A stretch of 64,000 bases of DNA from Casuarina equisetifolia (taxonomy: Eukaryota; Streptophyta; Magnoliopsida; Fagales; Casuarinaceae), in the NCBI GenBank assembly GCA_028551475.1, contig CM052362.1, positions 15,182,521 through 15,246,520 on the forward strand, read 5' to 3'. This document shows positions 32,650-43,559 of this stretch, piece by piece; within the stretch, counting starts at the first letter, position 1; each line of letters opens with the position of its first letter. Both the position numbers and the translations under genes were made by a program. The notes below the pieces were generated by a model. The model did no database searches. It saw only the letters and a list, made by a program, of their open reading frames with translations, and was not told the DNA's origin.

Positions 32650-34695
32650 ATGAATTCGTCGGGAGCATTCGACGGGTTCTGGTTTAATCCAACCGAACAG
32701 GATTTGGTCTGCGATTATCTGTGGGAAAAAGTGAATGGACTGAGCCGCCCCTCTGAGCAGATCCCTGAAGCGGACGTCTACGCACATGAGCCATGGGTGC
32801 TGCACGGTACGATTTTCTTTTTCTCTTCTTTTTCGTTTCCTGCAATCTTTTTTCGTTTTCTTGCATATTTTTCTTCTTTTCTTGGATGCCCGTTGCGTTA
32901 GTTTTCCGTTCTTGGTATTTCTAGGTTTCGTTTTCATTTCTTGGATGCCTGGTGTGGTTCTTTTTTGTTTTCTTGCATATTTTTCTGCTTTTCTTGAATG
33001 CCCGTTGCGTTAGTCTTCTGTTCTTGGTGTTTCTAGGTTTTCTAGGGTTTCTAGGGTTTCTAGGTTTTCACTTTCTTGGATGGCCGGGATGTTCTTTTTC
33101 GTTTTCTTGCATGTTGTTCTTCTTTTCTTGGATGCCCATTGCGTAATTCTTCCGTTCTTGGATTTTCTAGGTTTTCGTCTTCACTTCTTGGATGCCCGAG
33201 TTGTTCTTTTTCTTTTTCTTGCGTGTTTTTCTTCTTTTCTGAGATGCCCATTGTGTAAGACTTCCGTTCTTGGATTTTCTAGGTTTTCGTCTTCACTTCT
33301 TGGATGCCTGGTTTTTTCGTTTTCTTGCGTGTTTTTCTTCTTTTTTGGGATACCCATTGCGTAATTCTTCCGTTCTTGGTTTTTCTTGGTTTTAGTTTTC
33401 ACTTCTTGCATACCTGGGATGTTCTTTTTCGTTTCTTGCATTCTGGAGGTTTTTCCGGAAACCTGTGCGTTTCCGACAACCTGTCTCCGTTTTTGTTTCG
33501 ATTTCCGGCAACGATACGGTGTTCTTTTTTTTTTTTTTGTCTGTCTGAAATCTATAAAAAGTTTTGAGCCCAGATCCAACGAATATGAGGCCTTGGGTCG
33601 ATCGCATAACCTTTCTGACTTGGCCCACGTAATCTTTTCTTTATTTTTTGGGATAACCCAAATTGTGTGGGCCCAGTATATAAATCACTAACAACTCGGT
33701 TTAAGTGCATATTTTGGTAAATTTGTGGCGGAATTCATCCTTTCTTTTTTCTTTTTTCTTTTTTCTTTTCTCTTTTTTTTGAGAGAAAGGGTTTGAATTG
33801 GTTTTGATTTTCACTTTCATTGATGCTTGGAATCAATACTTTTTATCTTCTTTTTTTTTCTTTTAATTAATACTCTATTCTTGATTTTAGAATGTTGATA
33901 TTAATTTTTATGAGTTCTTAAATTTACTGCAGATGGCAATATTCCTCCGTTTATAAAAAAGAACGAGAGATACTTCTTTGTCAAAAGGGAACAAGCCTCT
34001 AAAAATGGAAATGGAAAGCGAGTCCGAAGGGATTTACAAGGAGATTTAAATGGAGGTTGGTGGAAGGCCAATACGGGAGACAAACCAATTAAAGATTCAC
34101 AAGACCATCTTGTGGGTTATGTTAAAACTCTAACGTTCTTTAAATACAAAGATGAACAGAGAAGCCGAAAGCAAGCAATAAAAAGTGATTGGATTATGCA
34201 TGAATATCGACTTTCTTCTGAAACAGTAAGTGTTTACATCATTAATTGTCTTAAATTATAATTTTATTCTTTAATATATGTTTTGGTTAATTTTTGTGTT
34301 TTTTGTCTCTTTTATTAAAACTTGAATTATGTTACTTTTTATAATTAATGTTGTTCACTTTCTTCTCAATGCAATTGCAGTTTCAATGTTGGGGATTATG
34401 TCGAATCAAGTGCAACAAAATTACAAAGGATTCAAAGCATCATTTGTTGGTTGGAAAATTGACTATGGAAGCCATGATGGAAAAAGCAAGCAATGATCAC
34501 TCAACACAAATGAATTACAAGGAAGCTAGAGAACTCAAAGACAATAATGAAGAACTTACTACTTTTGTTGGAGAATTACCAAAAATTAATATAGAGGATG
34601 TAGAGGGTCAAGATATAGATGAGGCTTCTTGGGAATTTTTTAGGAATGCATTGTGTGACGATAAATGTTTATATGAATCATCATTAGTATGTTAG
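32650..34695 (+). CDS. NAC-domain transcription factor
   Basis: Three exons, 32650-32806, 33933-34225 and 34381-34695, join with GT-AG introns into 254 aa. The NAC DNA-binding domain fills residues 1-150: GFWFNPTEQDLVCDYL (subdomain A), ADVYAHEPWVLH (B/C), ERYFFVKRE, GGWWKANTGDKPI (D core), VGYVKTLTFF and SDWIMHEYRL (end of D/E). The usual hydrophobic-G-F-R-F is GFWFNPTE here, and the tail is only ~104 residues and acidic (VEGQDIDEASWEFF), a plausible activation region. No transmembrane segment is seen, so it is not an NTL type. The domain is divergent enough to suggest a lineage-expanded NAC clade. Intron 1 carries a minisatellite and matches the left ends of both duplicated blocks. No break is seen. 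Confidence 0.88.
32840..33440 (+). repeat. ~110-bp minisatellite in NAC intron 1
   Basis: About five diverged units marked by TTGGATGCCCGTTGCGTTAG-like cores near 32882, 32994, 33128, 33240 and 33346, each followed by TTCCGTTCTTGG and TTTCTAGGTTTTCG. The T-rich, stop-poor unit produces spurious ORFs on both strands. Confidence 0.85.
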
Positions 34696-35661
34696 AATTT
34701 GGTTGTATTAGTTCTATGTTAGAATTTGACTATTAGATGTTCAATGATATTACTTTGTTTTGTTATTTCATATAATTGTAAGTAAATGAACCATTGATTC
34801 TCACAAGTAAATAACATCCACGTACTTTGATTCCTACCATACACCTTGTCATTTTTTTTTCCCTTTCCAAGCAATATGTGAATGTTATGTCCGTTTATAA
34901 TTTTGCCAACGAGTGAGAAAGTGTGGGTGGCTATCACTGTTGTTCAAAATTAGGAATGCCAAAATGCTGCTTAAATTCAAAAGGATTTATTTTAATAAAT
35001 TGCTAAAAACTTAGAAATAGCAAAACGTCTATCTTAAAATCATTATAAACATCTTCTTTAATGGATAAGGCTATTGTAGTAACCCAAAATTCAATCTTGT
35101 GTTAGTATTTGTAATAACTAACAATCTCAAGAAAATGATGAAAGCGTAAACTCGACATAATGATAAAAAGATTAAGCTGGGCATGAACTACATGCCCAGT
35201 CATTAAAAAACATAAAAAACATTCACTGCTAACCAAGTGTCATAGGAGGCAATTATTCATTCTGAAAGCCAACATCATTAAGATTCATGAATTACTTTCT
35301 ATTGATGCTTAAACTCGTATTTCAAAGCTGCCTTCTAAGGTTTCCTGAACCTCTTGCTTGACAAAACAAAAATGAATGAAAGGAGAAAGTATTAAAGACA
35401 AAAGAAATGGAAGTCATCAAGCTGGGCGCTTTTAGGTAGACGAGGGTTATTCTCATGATCATTTGCAACACAATGTACATAAGCACAGGTGCACAAGCGC
35501 AGCAGTTTAGCATAATTTTGGTTTCTCCCTATTTTAAGAACTGAGAATTGTTTGTGGTATCATAAAACAAGATATGCACCCCATAGGAGTTCAACAAATA
35601 AAAGACAGCCTCCAAAACAGAAACGGTATAAAGTTAACCATAGTGCAATCTGACAGGAGCT
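34696..35661. other. Intergenic region between NAC and RPB8-like gene ends
   Basis: 3' flanks of two convergent genes; AT-rich, no ORF of interest and no repeat that I can define. Confidence 0.5.
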
Positions 35662-36060
35662 TCACACCTTCCTCATGAGGATGTACAGCCTCTGATCCAG
35701 TTCAAACTTGTTGCAATGAGATGGGTCTCCCTTCAGCATCATCAGAAGCCCACCAAACGAAACATTGATCTCCCTAAAGGAAACAACAGAAGCTCATGTA
35801 ATGGCTTTCTCAAAATAAATGACTTCGAAGCCACCAAATCTCTGAACAATTTTACTAATACAGTGATTATTTTTGCATGATTTATCTTATACACATTTTT
35901 CTTCACCTCTTCATTAAATAAAAGAAACACCGGGAGAATCCTAGGGCATTGCAACAGACCCTCACCAAAATCCCTAGGTACCTTTGAAACAACATTGCCC
36001 AAAGTAATTGCAAGAACCGCATGATTTCAAACTATCTATACTGCATGATTTCGAACTATC

Positions 36061-36372
36061 TATACTGCATGAGAAGTCCAAATCAGATGCAAACCCTACA
36101 GTCATTTGTGGATCTTACACGTTTTAATTGGATAATACATGTTTTCTTGAGCTATACGGTTAGGTTAACAGGAAGCATCAACACTCATACACGACGAATT
36201 AATGCCAGAAAGGTAATTGTACATACGCTTTAGTTCCACGCCCTGAACCATCTGCAATTCTATACAGTTTCCCATACATGACGTAATCAAATCTGTCTGC
36301 AAGTGACTGCCGATTGCCCTGGGAAAAAGATTAGAATTCAGTACTATAGCTGTCACGATTGAAAATGCCAAA
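36061..36372 (+). repeat. Duplicated segment containing an RPB8-like exon (copy A)
   Basis: About 310 bp matching 40341-40620 at about 95 percent by eye. It holds exon 36227-36318 and flanking intron. It is preceded by a small tandem duplication of GCATGATTTCAAACTATCTA near 36019-36066. Confidence 0.85.
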
Positions 36373-38278
36373 GCAATGATAGAGCAAAAGAATATTATTT
36401 TTGTATGCAAGAGGCAACGCAAGAACTTAACGTCCAGAAAGCTTGGAAAAAAATATTATTTTTGTATTTCATCCATCACATGAAATTTTTATTATGATTG
36501 AACATGGTGCAACTGACAATATTGGTTAAATATCAAAAGTAAAAGGCCAAATAATATTTAAGACAACTTCATAGCAGATCTTGAAGAAAATAAGTTGTGT
36601 TTTCTAAAAATGCACACAAATCTATTTCTGGATCTGAAAATAAAATTATTGATGGACCAAATGCAGCTATTTTGTATAGGTCATTTATGAACACCTAGGA
36701 CTTTAAGGGTAGCCCACAAATATATTGATTTCATAACAGATTGATCAAGTTACCAGTGAATTTGAGATATTGCTTATGAGCCAAAAAATAAAAAATAAAA
36801 AATTATAATAAAAGCTTACATGCATCATATATTCAACAAGCTTCAGTCCCAACTCTACAGTTTTAGCGGCCAATACTTTCATTTTTTTTTTTTTGGTCCT
36901 TCTCCTTTCTTCCCCTTTCTCCCTTCTTTTCTCTCTTTTTCTCACTTAACTATATCAGGGGTCATTTATAGAAAATCACCAATTTAAATTGCATCAACTC
37001 AGATGCACTGCTATACTTGTGATGGTTCATAAAAGCCTTTCTTGTTGAACCACAAGAAAAAACTAAGAACGCATAAGCATTACAGATGTTGGCAATGCTA
37101 GTAAGGATAGGTATATGCAACAACTCATCATGATGAACATGCCATCAAGCAAACAGAACGGAGAGCCAACAATTGAGAAAATGATGCAGAATTGGTAGAA
37201 CATACTTGACGAGATTATTTGAAGGTCTCATCAGAAGCAATTCTTAGATAGCAAAACCGGGAGCAATTGCAGAGAAATTAAGTGCCAGTTTGCAGTCAAA
37301 TTGTCTCAGAAGAAGATAGGAGAGACAAATAGGTGAGTATTCCAACACCTAACACTTGATAAACCATGACATCTCCCCCACACGTGAGTACTCACATACT
37401 AAACCATGCTACATTTTAATTGCTCTTCCATGCAAAAGGAAACCATTTTCTTAACAATGCATGCGTAAAATGTCACTCCACTGTTGAATCTAACACAGAT
37501 TACTTTGTGCTGTGATGGAAGCCAACAAAATACACAATTGTCTCACCACCATAAGGACCTTTAGCTAACAAGGCAATAGTAAATCAACACCATGTTTCCT
37601 CTTTCTATTGAAAACAAAACAAAGGTTCTGTGATCTTAAAAGCACATCACAAGGGGAGCTAACATAAGAGTCACCATCGCTCTATGGTGCAGAAAGCCAC
37701 ATGCAACATGAAATGTCAATTAACACTTGTCCTATTGAACCATCAGTACTAATACCACCACTTGGGTTTGAGTTTGTAACTATTGATAATTGAAACTTAA
37801 GGAAAATCTCCTCCTAAGGGCTCAAAACAAAATTTCGAGACACAGCTTTGACCCTAAGTTTAAGACAATAAGTTTGGGCTCGATTTGAAAAATAAATGTA
37901 GGCTCAGTTACTTCAATGATTACAATGTCCTAATGTAAACATTCCAAAAGATTGATAAGCCAGAGAATCATCTTAAGCTCCAACAATTCTCACTAAAATA
38001 TTGTCCCGAGAGACTAAAGAAGGGATCCTTAGATTTTGCAATCTAATGTGAAAAGATATTACAAGATAATCATTCTCAGTCAGCATATTCTCTCCGGGAG
38101 CACAAATGAATTACATATGAGCATAGGTTGCCCTATGAAATCTACATTCGCGAGGATTGTATGAGCTACTAGACTCCAACAACACCAATCTTTATTCTTA
38201 CCACATAACTGCACCTGCATTGAAGAACCCAACAGTGCTTTTTCCCTTCTTCTTCTTCTTCTCCCCCTCCTTTTATCT

Positions 38279-38310
38279 TTTTCTTTCTTTCTTTCTTTCT
38301 TTCTTTTTCT
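38279..38310 (+). repeat. TTTC microsatellite
   Basis: About seven CTTT units within a longer pyrimidine-rich stretch (38228-38330), inside an RPB8-like intron. Confidence 0.8.
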
Positions 38311-39355
38311 TTTTTATTTATTTATTTGTTATTATTATTATCTTTACTGTTTTGCCTTTTGGGTTTTCTTTTGTTTTGTTTAGAGTTTGGGGGGTTTGGG
38401 GTGTTGTTGGGGGGGAAGTGAGCGGGAAGCACACAATCCAACAGAATGTGCGCATAATCAATTGTGCATTTTCCCCAAAAATAAAAAACATCCCTCAATA
38501 TAATTCATATGCATGCGCAGAAGAACAAAAAGAGAACTCATGCCACAGCAAAGCATGTAACTCTTTGAAGATTGACACTCTTGCTCAATATCTGCTTTCA
38601 CTCTGCATTTAGTCAATTCATTTCCTGCTTTCAGTCTTTGCTTCCCACCATTCTTTTACTTGTGCTTTTCAATGCAATAAGAAAAGTTATACCACATCCT
38701 TTGTAGCGCTGTTAACTTGAACAACATTATGCTTTCTTATTCAGATATGTAGTGATCTTTATTGCATATGCCAAACTTCAACCAGCTTTTCCCAATCCGG
38801 ACACACCTGATAATTGAAGATGGATTTCTCTACAACCCCGCAGTGAAAAATTACAATTTCAGCAAGGCTCATGCTAAAATGGCGTTGCTAACCACCCCAA
38901 AACAATAGTTTCAACATCCAACACATAATAAATGTTAAGCATAAAAAAAGAGCATCGTGTTAGTCTCACGTAGAGCATCTCTCTAATCTTACAAAGAGCA
39001 TTACTAAATACAAGAGATTGCAGAAATATATTTGTCGTTGAAATTGATACCCGAATGTGCAACATCTCAAATTATATTCCAAGTGAAGTTTCATGTGGAG
39101 AGAATAAAAGGAATTCTTGGATACATTTCATGTTGTAACATTAACAGCAACCAATTAATCAAATGTTCAGGACTTCATGAGATATATAATTACCGGAGTA
39201 ATAATAGTCAGTGTCAGGTGTTCCATCCAGGTTTAATGTCGGTGCAAGTACCATTGCAAATTTATCACCTTCCTTCACTACGAAATCCTTTGTTACCATC
39301 ACATCTAGGTGCATGAACATGTCAAATTTTTCACTTTTCGCTTCAATTCGGGTGA

Positions 39356-41448
39356 CTACAAAAGCACACAGTAGAAAAAATGAACAAATGCCAACAGTAC
39401 TGGTGCACATCAAAACCAAAAGAAGAAAGAAGAACCAAATGATTTCTTCAGAAAGTAGAACTTGTTCTTTGAGTGTACTTTTTCTGCTCGTGTCTACATT
39501 ATCTAAGAACATTCTTTATTAGTACAAAACCTTCCTATTGTTTTGGTAATCGTATCTCTATTTAGAAATCGTATATCTTCAACTAGACCAGCCCAAAGTC
39601 ATTATTGGCTTAGAAATCATCTTAGAAGCACATGCGCAGTATGAAGATACTGTCTCTCCATAACTGGTTTAGGATGGACCTGATTGTTGTTGCGATAGAG
39701 TTTGCCGGATGTTATTTTACAGTCATATTCTCGTGCAGATTTGTAGCTCTAGTTTGATGACTCATCTATATTTCATTTGGCAACTACTGCATATCAAGTG
39801 CATAATCCGGCCTTAAGTATGCAATTCCAGTCAAATCATTAATGAAAAATCAAACAAAAAATCCATTAACCCACTCATGCCCCCACATTCTGTTCACAAC
39901 TACCATACAATAACGGCCTTTACAAAGGAATCAGGTGCAGTGAATGGTCATTTAAAGGTTATGCAAGAACTGAATTTCAATCTTCCAGAACAAAAGGAAT
40001 CAACACTTTTTCATAATAAACATGCTAAAACATAACTGAGTATAGCCACCAACAGGGGTAATAGTAGTGACAATCCAACTAATTTCTTTTAAAAGCAGAA
40101 ATCAACACTGACAGCTTCACTATATATAAAAAAGATCTTAGGTCACTTCGGAAGAGGGTATCCGCAGACATTATTAAACTCTTTCAAGTAATATGAGAAT
40201 TTATATTTTTTCAAAAGAGGCACATTTATTTTTTTCAGTGACCTCCGTAGGTACAATCTTTCTTACCATCGTCTGTCTTCTAATCCTAAACCTTAGAGGC
40301 CTTTTGTTCCTTCCTTGGTGTGAAAGCCAAATGCTCTCCCTATACTGCATGAGAAGTTCAAATCAGATGCAAACCCTACAGTCATTTGTGGATCTTACAC
40401 GTTTTAATAGGATAATACATGTTTTCTTGAGCTATACAGTTAGGTTAACGGCAAGCATCAACACTCACACACGAAGAATTAATGCCAGAATGGTAATTGT
40501 ACATACGCTCTAGTTCCACGCCCTGAACCATCTGCAATTCTGTCTACAAGTGACTGCCGATTGCCCTGGGAATAAGATTAGAATTCAGTATTATAGCTGT
40601 CACGATTGAAAATGCCAAAAGTCCACTTCAGTTAAAGAAATTAATAAAAAACTTACCGTATGAAATGAGATCAGTTGCCAATGCTGTTACCCAACGCCTC
40701 GCGGACGAATTTCAGGAGGTTAGGGGTTCCTGGTCCCTTCCCCCGAAGAAAAAGTAAGAAAAGGGTCAAGCTTAAGCTTAAGAGTATTTTAAGTTTCTAA
40801 CAGTGCATCTTCTTAAACCCTTCAAGGCTGGCCTATTCCAACCCAAATAAATTTTGTCCTTCCCCTCATCAATTTTCTGACTTTAGTCGACCCTACAATC
40901 AGCAAATTAATCCCCTTTTTGACAACCCCTTATAAGTCTAAGTACCAAATTCTATTTTGGAGCTAGCTATTGTAGGCAAATCTCCAAACCTACCAGGGAG
41001 AATACGCGGCAATGTTATTGTCCCGTTTGCTTAGGGGAAAACATTAAACCAACAGGCTAAAAGGTGACCACCTTTTAATCCCGCTCCATTATTATTCTTC
41101 ACCTGCTTTTCCCTCTGTCCATAGTGTCGTTTAACTGGGAATGCAGATTATCCACGTTATTAATATAATTCCTTGCATGTCCTCCATTTTCTCTCCTACC
41201 AAACACCCACAAGCCCGGAAGATAGAGAGGGAAATGGTCTAGTTGGAAGATAGATTTTCAACGATTTGATTATAGAGCAACGACAGACGAAATGCTAAAA
41301 GAGAAGAACCTGATGTCATTGGGTTCTGGAAAAGAAAATCAAATCTACAAGACATGACCCACGTATTGATTTCTTAAACAAGCTTGAAGGATTTTTCATC
41401 AATAACACAACTTATTTCTTCCAATCAAAGAAGTGAAAGAGACGACTA
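39356..41448. other. Region searched for the missing RPB8-like first exon
   Basis: Apart from duplicated copy B nothing recognisable was found. A minus-strand exon coding an N-terminal RPB8 sequence was specifically sought and not seen. Confidence 0.45.
40341..40620 (+). repeat. Duplicated segment with truncated RPB8-like exon (copy B)
   Basis: Second copy, 4.3 kb away in the same orientation, lying upstream of the RPB8-like exons in transcription sense. It lacks 34 bp inside the exon (the part coding FDYVMYGKLY), removed between short TCTG-like repeats, so it cannot replace copy A. Confidence 0.85.
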
Positions 41449-42240
41449 TCACACAATTGTCAGCCCTGACAAAGCATGAGCTGCTTCTTCCTCCCCCGGA
41501 TAATATTCATCTTCATCTTCGTCCCCTGAAAAGTAGTCATCTTCTTCTTCATCATACGCCCATCCCTGAATTGCATCGGGAAGCGCCTGCGTTGGAGAGT
41601 ACGGTGGAAAATTGGGGTTGTAGCGTTCGCTACAGATGTTTGCTTCATGCCCAAATCGGAGACAAAGCTGACATTTCGACTGTCTCCTCCAACCCCTATG
41701 TGTTCCTTCAGCACTGTGCGGGTGTTGGTGGGTGGTCTGCGTCGGCAGGGCGAGGTCGTAAGCGGCCAAATTGGCCGGCGGAACGGTCTGATAGAAGCGG
41801 GTCGGTGGCCCCTGCGGCTGGTGCAGAGAAAACGCTGCACGGGTGGTCCCTGCCGGCGCACTGCCGTAGGCAGGGTATGCGGTTTTGAGGAAACTCCAAA
41901 CCGCGGCTGAAGTGGTAAGTTTGGACGCCAGTAAAACAATGGAGTCAGAGACGCTATTTAGGATCCACGCAAGTGCAATCTGATCTTGCGTATTCCATTC
42001 TTCAAAAGCCGGGTTTGGAATAAGTTTTTGTTCGCCATTTTCGTCGGTTTCGGATATAAACTCCGGCGGGCATGGCAGGTTTCCGTCCACAATGGCAAGG
42101 AGGTGATTAGCTCGTAAAAACGGCAAGAGACACGTCTTCCATACGAGATAGTTGGGTCCATTTAGTTGAACACCAAGCGGGGGACACGAAAATAAAGCAA
42201 TAGGGATTCCAGTGGAGGTTTTCTGAGAAGATGGATTCAT
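41449..42240 (-). mobile_element. Stand-alone copia-type gag ORF
   Basis: A single uninterrupted 263-codon frame from ATG (42238-42240) to a stop at 41449. The first ~110 residues resemble the Ty1/copia gag N-terminus (VQLNGPNYLVWKTCLLPFLR, DQIALAWILNSVSDSIVLLA). A Gln/Pro/His-rich linker follows, then a CCHC zinc knuckle of CX2CX4HX4C form (CQLCLRFGHEANIC) and a strongly acidic tail (DEEEDDYFSGDEDEDEYY). No protease, integrase, reverse transcriptase or LTR is recognised nearby. It may be a fossil piece of an element or a gag put to host use; the ORF looks whole as it stands. Confidence 0.65.
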
Positions 42241-43269
42241 GTTTTCGATGGTTGCGGGTAGTGAGGAAACCGATGGGTTTGGATTCGAAGAGGTTTCGCA
42301 AGATAAATACCAAATGAAAATAGCTAATAACGGAAAGGAAATGGAGAAAATAGGTTATTTACATTCCTATTCTGAAAATTTACGACGGATCAATCAATCC
42401 TATATTGTATCGTCCTATTCTGAACAAATTAGGAGCCGTTATTTGCAGATTTAGAGCCAAGAATCATGGAGCCAGTTTCGGTGTCCGATTCCTTTCTATG
42501 CAGGGAAAACTTCTATTTAGGGTTCATGATATGGGAGAAATTTTTGGAATGAAATTGAAAACGTTTCGAGGAAAAAAAAAATCGTCATAATTAGCTTGGC
42601 CTTTTTGGATTCTTCGTATTAAATAAATTATCATTAGTCAACTAATGGAATGGATTAAATTCAAATATTTGAGTTTGATTCCATTGGTTACAGAAAATCT
42701 TGAAGTTTTCTAATTATGTTCAACTTTTATAATAAGATTTCGTACCTATAAATAAGAATTGAACCCACCAGATTTTAGTTTTGAAATATTGCTATACATT
42801 TGGAAAACTTTGGACATGTTTTTCAAGATTCTGCCTTATTGCCTCCTATTCTTTTTCATTCTTTTCCCTCTTTTATTGCTTCTTCTATTTATTCTTAGAC
42901 AAAAACCACATTGGTAATGTCTATGGGTTAACACCTGAAAATTACCAAACATGTCAAAAAATAAAAAGGACCATGGACTCCATACTAAGTATCTCAAAAA
43001 ATAAAAAGGACAAAGTATGAAGTCGCTGCTATTTTTTGATGATCAGTGGTTTGATTACAGCTTTACTAAATCTTCTTTATGTGATTGTTTTTTTTGTTAT
43101 AAGAAAATTAAATTGAACTCTTTTATGGGCCTTTATCCTGTCTATGTTGGTATACAACGCTATCGTTTGAAAAATAAGGTACAAATGTTGTAAAATTATA
43201 AGCACTTCATTGCAACTTGTTTACTTAATTAATTAATTATACAATATTTGTTCATGAGTTCTAACTAGA
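42241..43269. other. AT-rich region with no recognised feature
   Basis: Only short, unconvincing ORFs. No LTR partner for the gag ORF could be delimited here. Confidence 0.45.
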
Positions 43270-43530
43270 GTTGCAGCTACCAAAAACGACTCTGCCAAAT
43301 ACAAACCAATTGGCATTGTTCGCAATTTACAGCTCTAGGATTTACTCAGAGGCTTCAAACCCTTTACAAAACATCTAAGGTAAGCAAGCAATGGAAACCA
43401 ACACCGAAGCACGTCTACGACTTCCTTTACTGTATACCACTGCGTGCTTATCACATTGCTAGAGGAGACGGCTAAAGCTTTGCGGGTTATGAAATAAGTA
43501 CCAGATGCAACATGCTTCAAACTTTTGGGA
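43270..43530 (+). repeat. Third partial copy of the right-block end sequence
   Basis: Matches 31738-31990 (for example GACTCTGCCAAATACAAACC and CTTCCTTTACTG...CACTGCGT) at roughly 85-90 percent. The left block holds only the short middle part at 12679-12716. It ends about 30 bp before the BMS1 stop codon. Its origin is not recognised; a plus-strand frame (DSAKYKPIGSVRDYSS in the 31.7-kb copy) hints at a gene fragment. Confidence 0.75.
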
Positions 43531-43559
43531 CTATGCATTTCCAGAGAAAGATCATAGGC

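Larger units (their letters stand above)
35662..39355 (-). pseudogene. RPB8-like (RNA polymerase shared subunit RPABC3) gene, incomplete
   Basis: Minus-strand exons: 39194-39355 (VTRIEAKSEKFDMFMHLDV ... VLAPTLNLDGTPD), 36227-36318 (SLADRFDYVMYGKLYRIADG) and 35662-35773 ([20 protein letters not shown] ... [14 protein letters not shown], stop). RPB8 is a ~146-aa OB-fold subunit shared by nuclear RNA polymerases. Three features argue against a normal gene. The first exon (LFEDIF...DPDGKKFDK) is not found upstream to 41.4 kb. The usual DVNTEIYPMKEG is replaced by DVMVTKDFVVKEG. Joining 39194 to 36318 through the visible GT and AG sites leaves one extra base, shifting the frame. The last two exons do join in frame. 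The alternative is an active gene with a distant first exon and an unusual splice; I favour a decaying duplicate. Confidence 0.65.

Noticed and set aside
32786-33579. Several ORFs rich in Phe/Leu (plus) or Lys/Arg (minus)
   Set aside because: They translate the T-rich minisatellite inside NAC intron 1; clear NAC exons flank it.
36745-36945. Basic ORF MRKREKRREKGEER... on the minus strand
   Set aside because: Low-complexity purine tract within an RPB8-like intron; no family match or supported start.
38157-38612. 151-codon plus-strand ORF
   Set aside because: Mostly translation of TTC/TTTC repeats; no domain.
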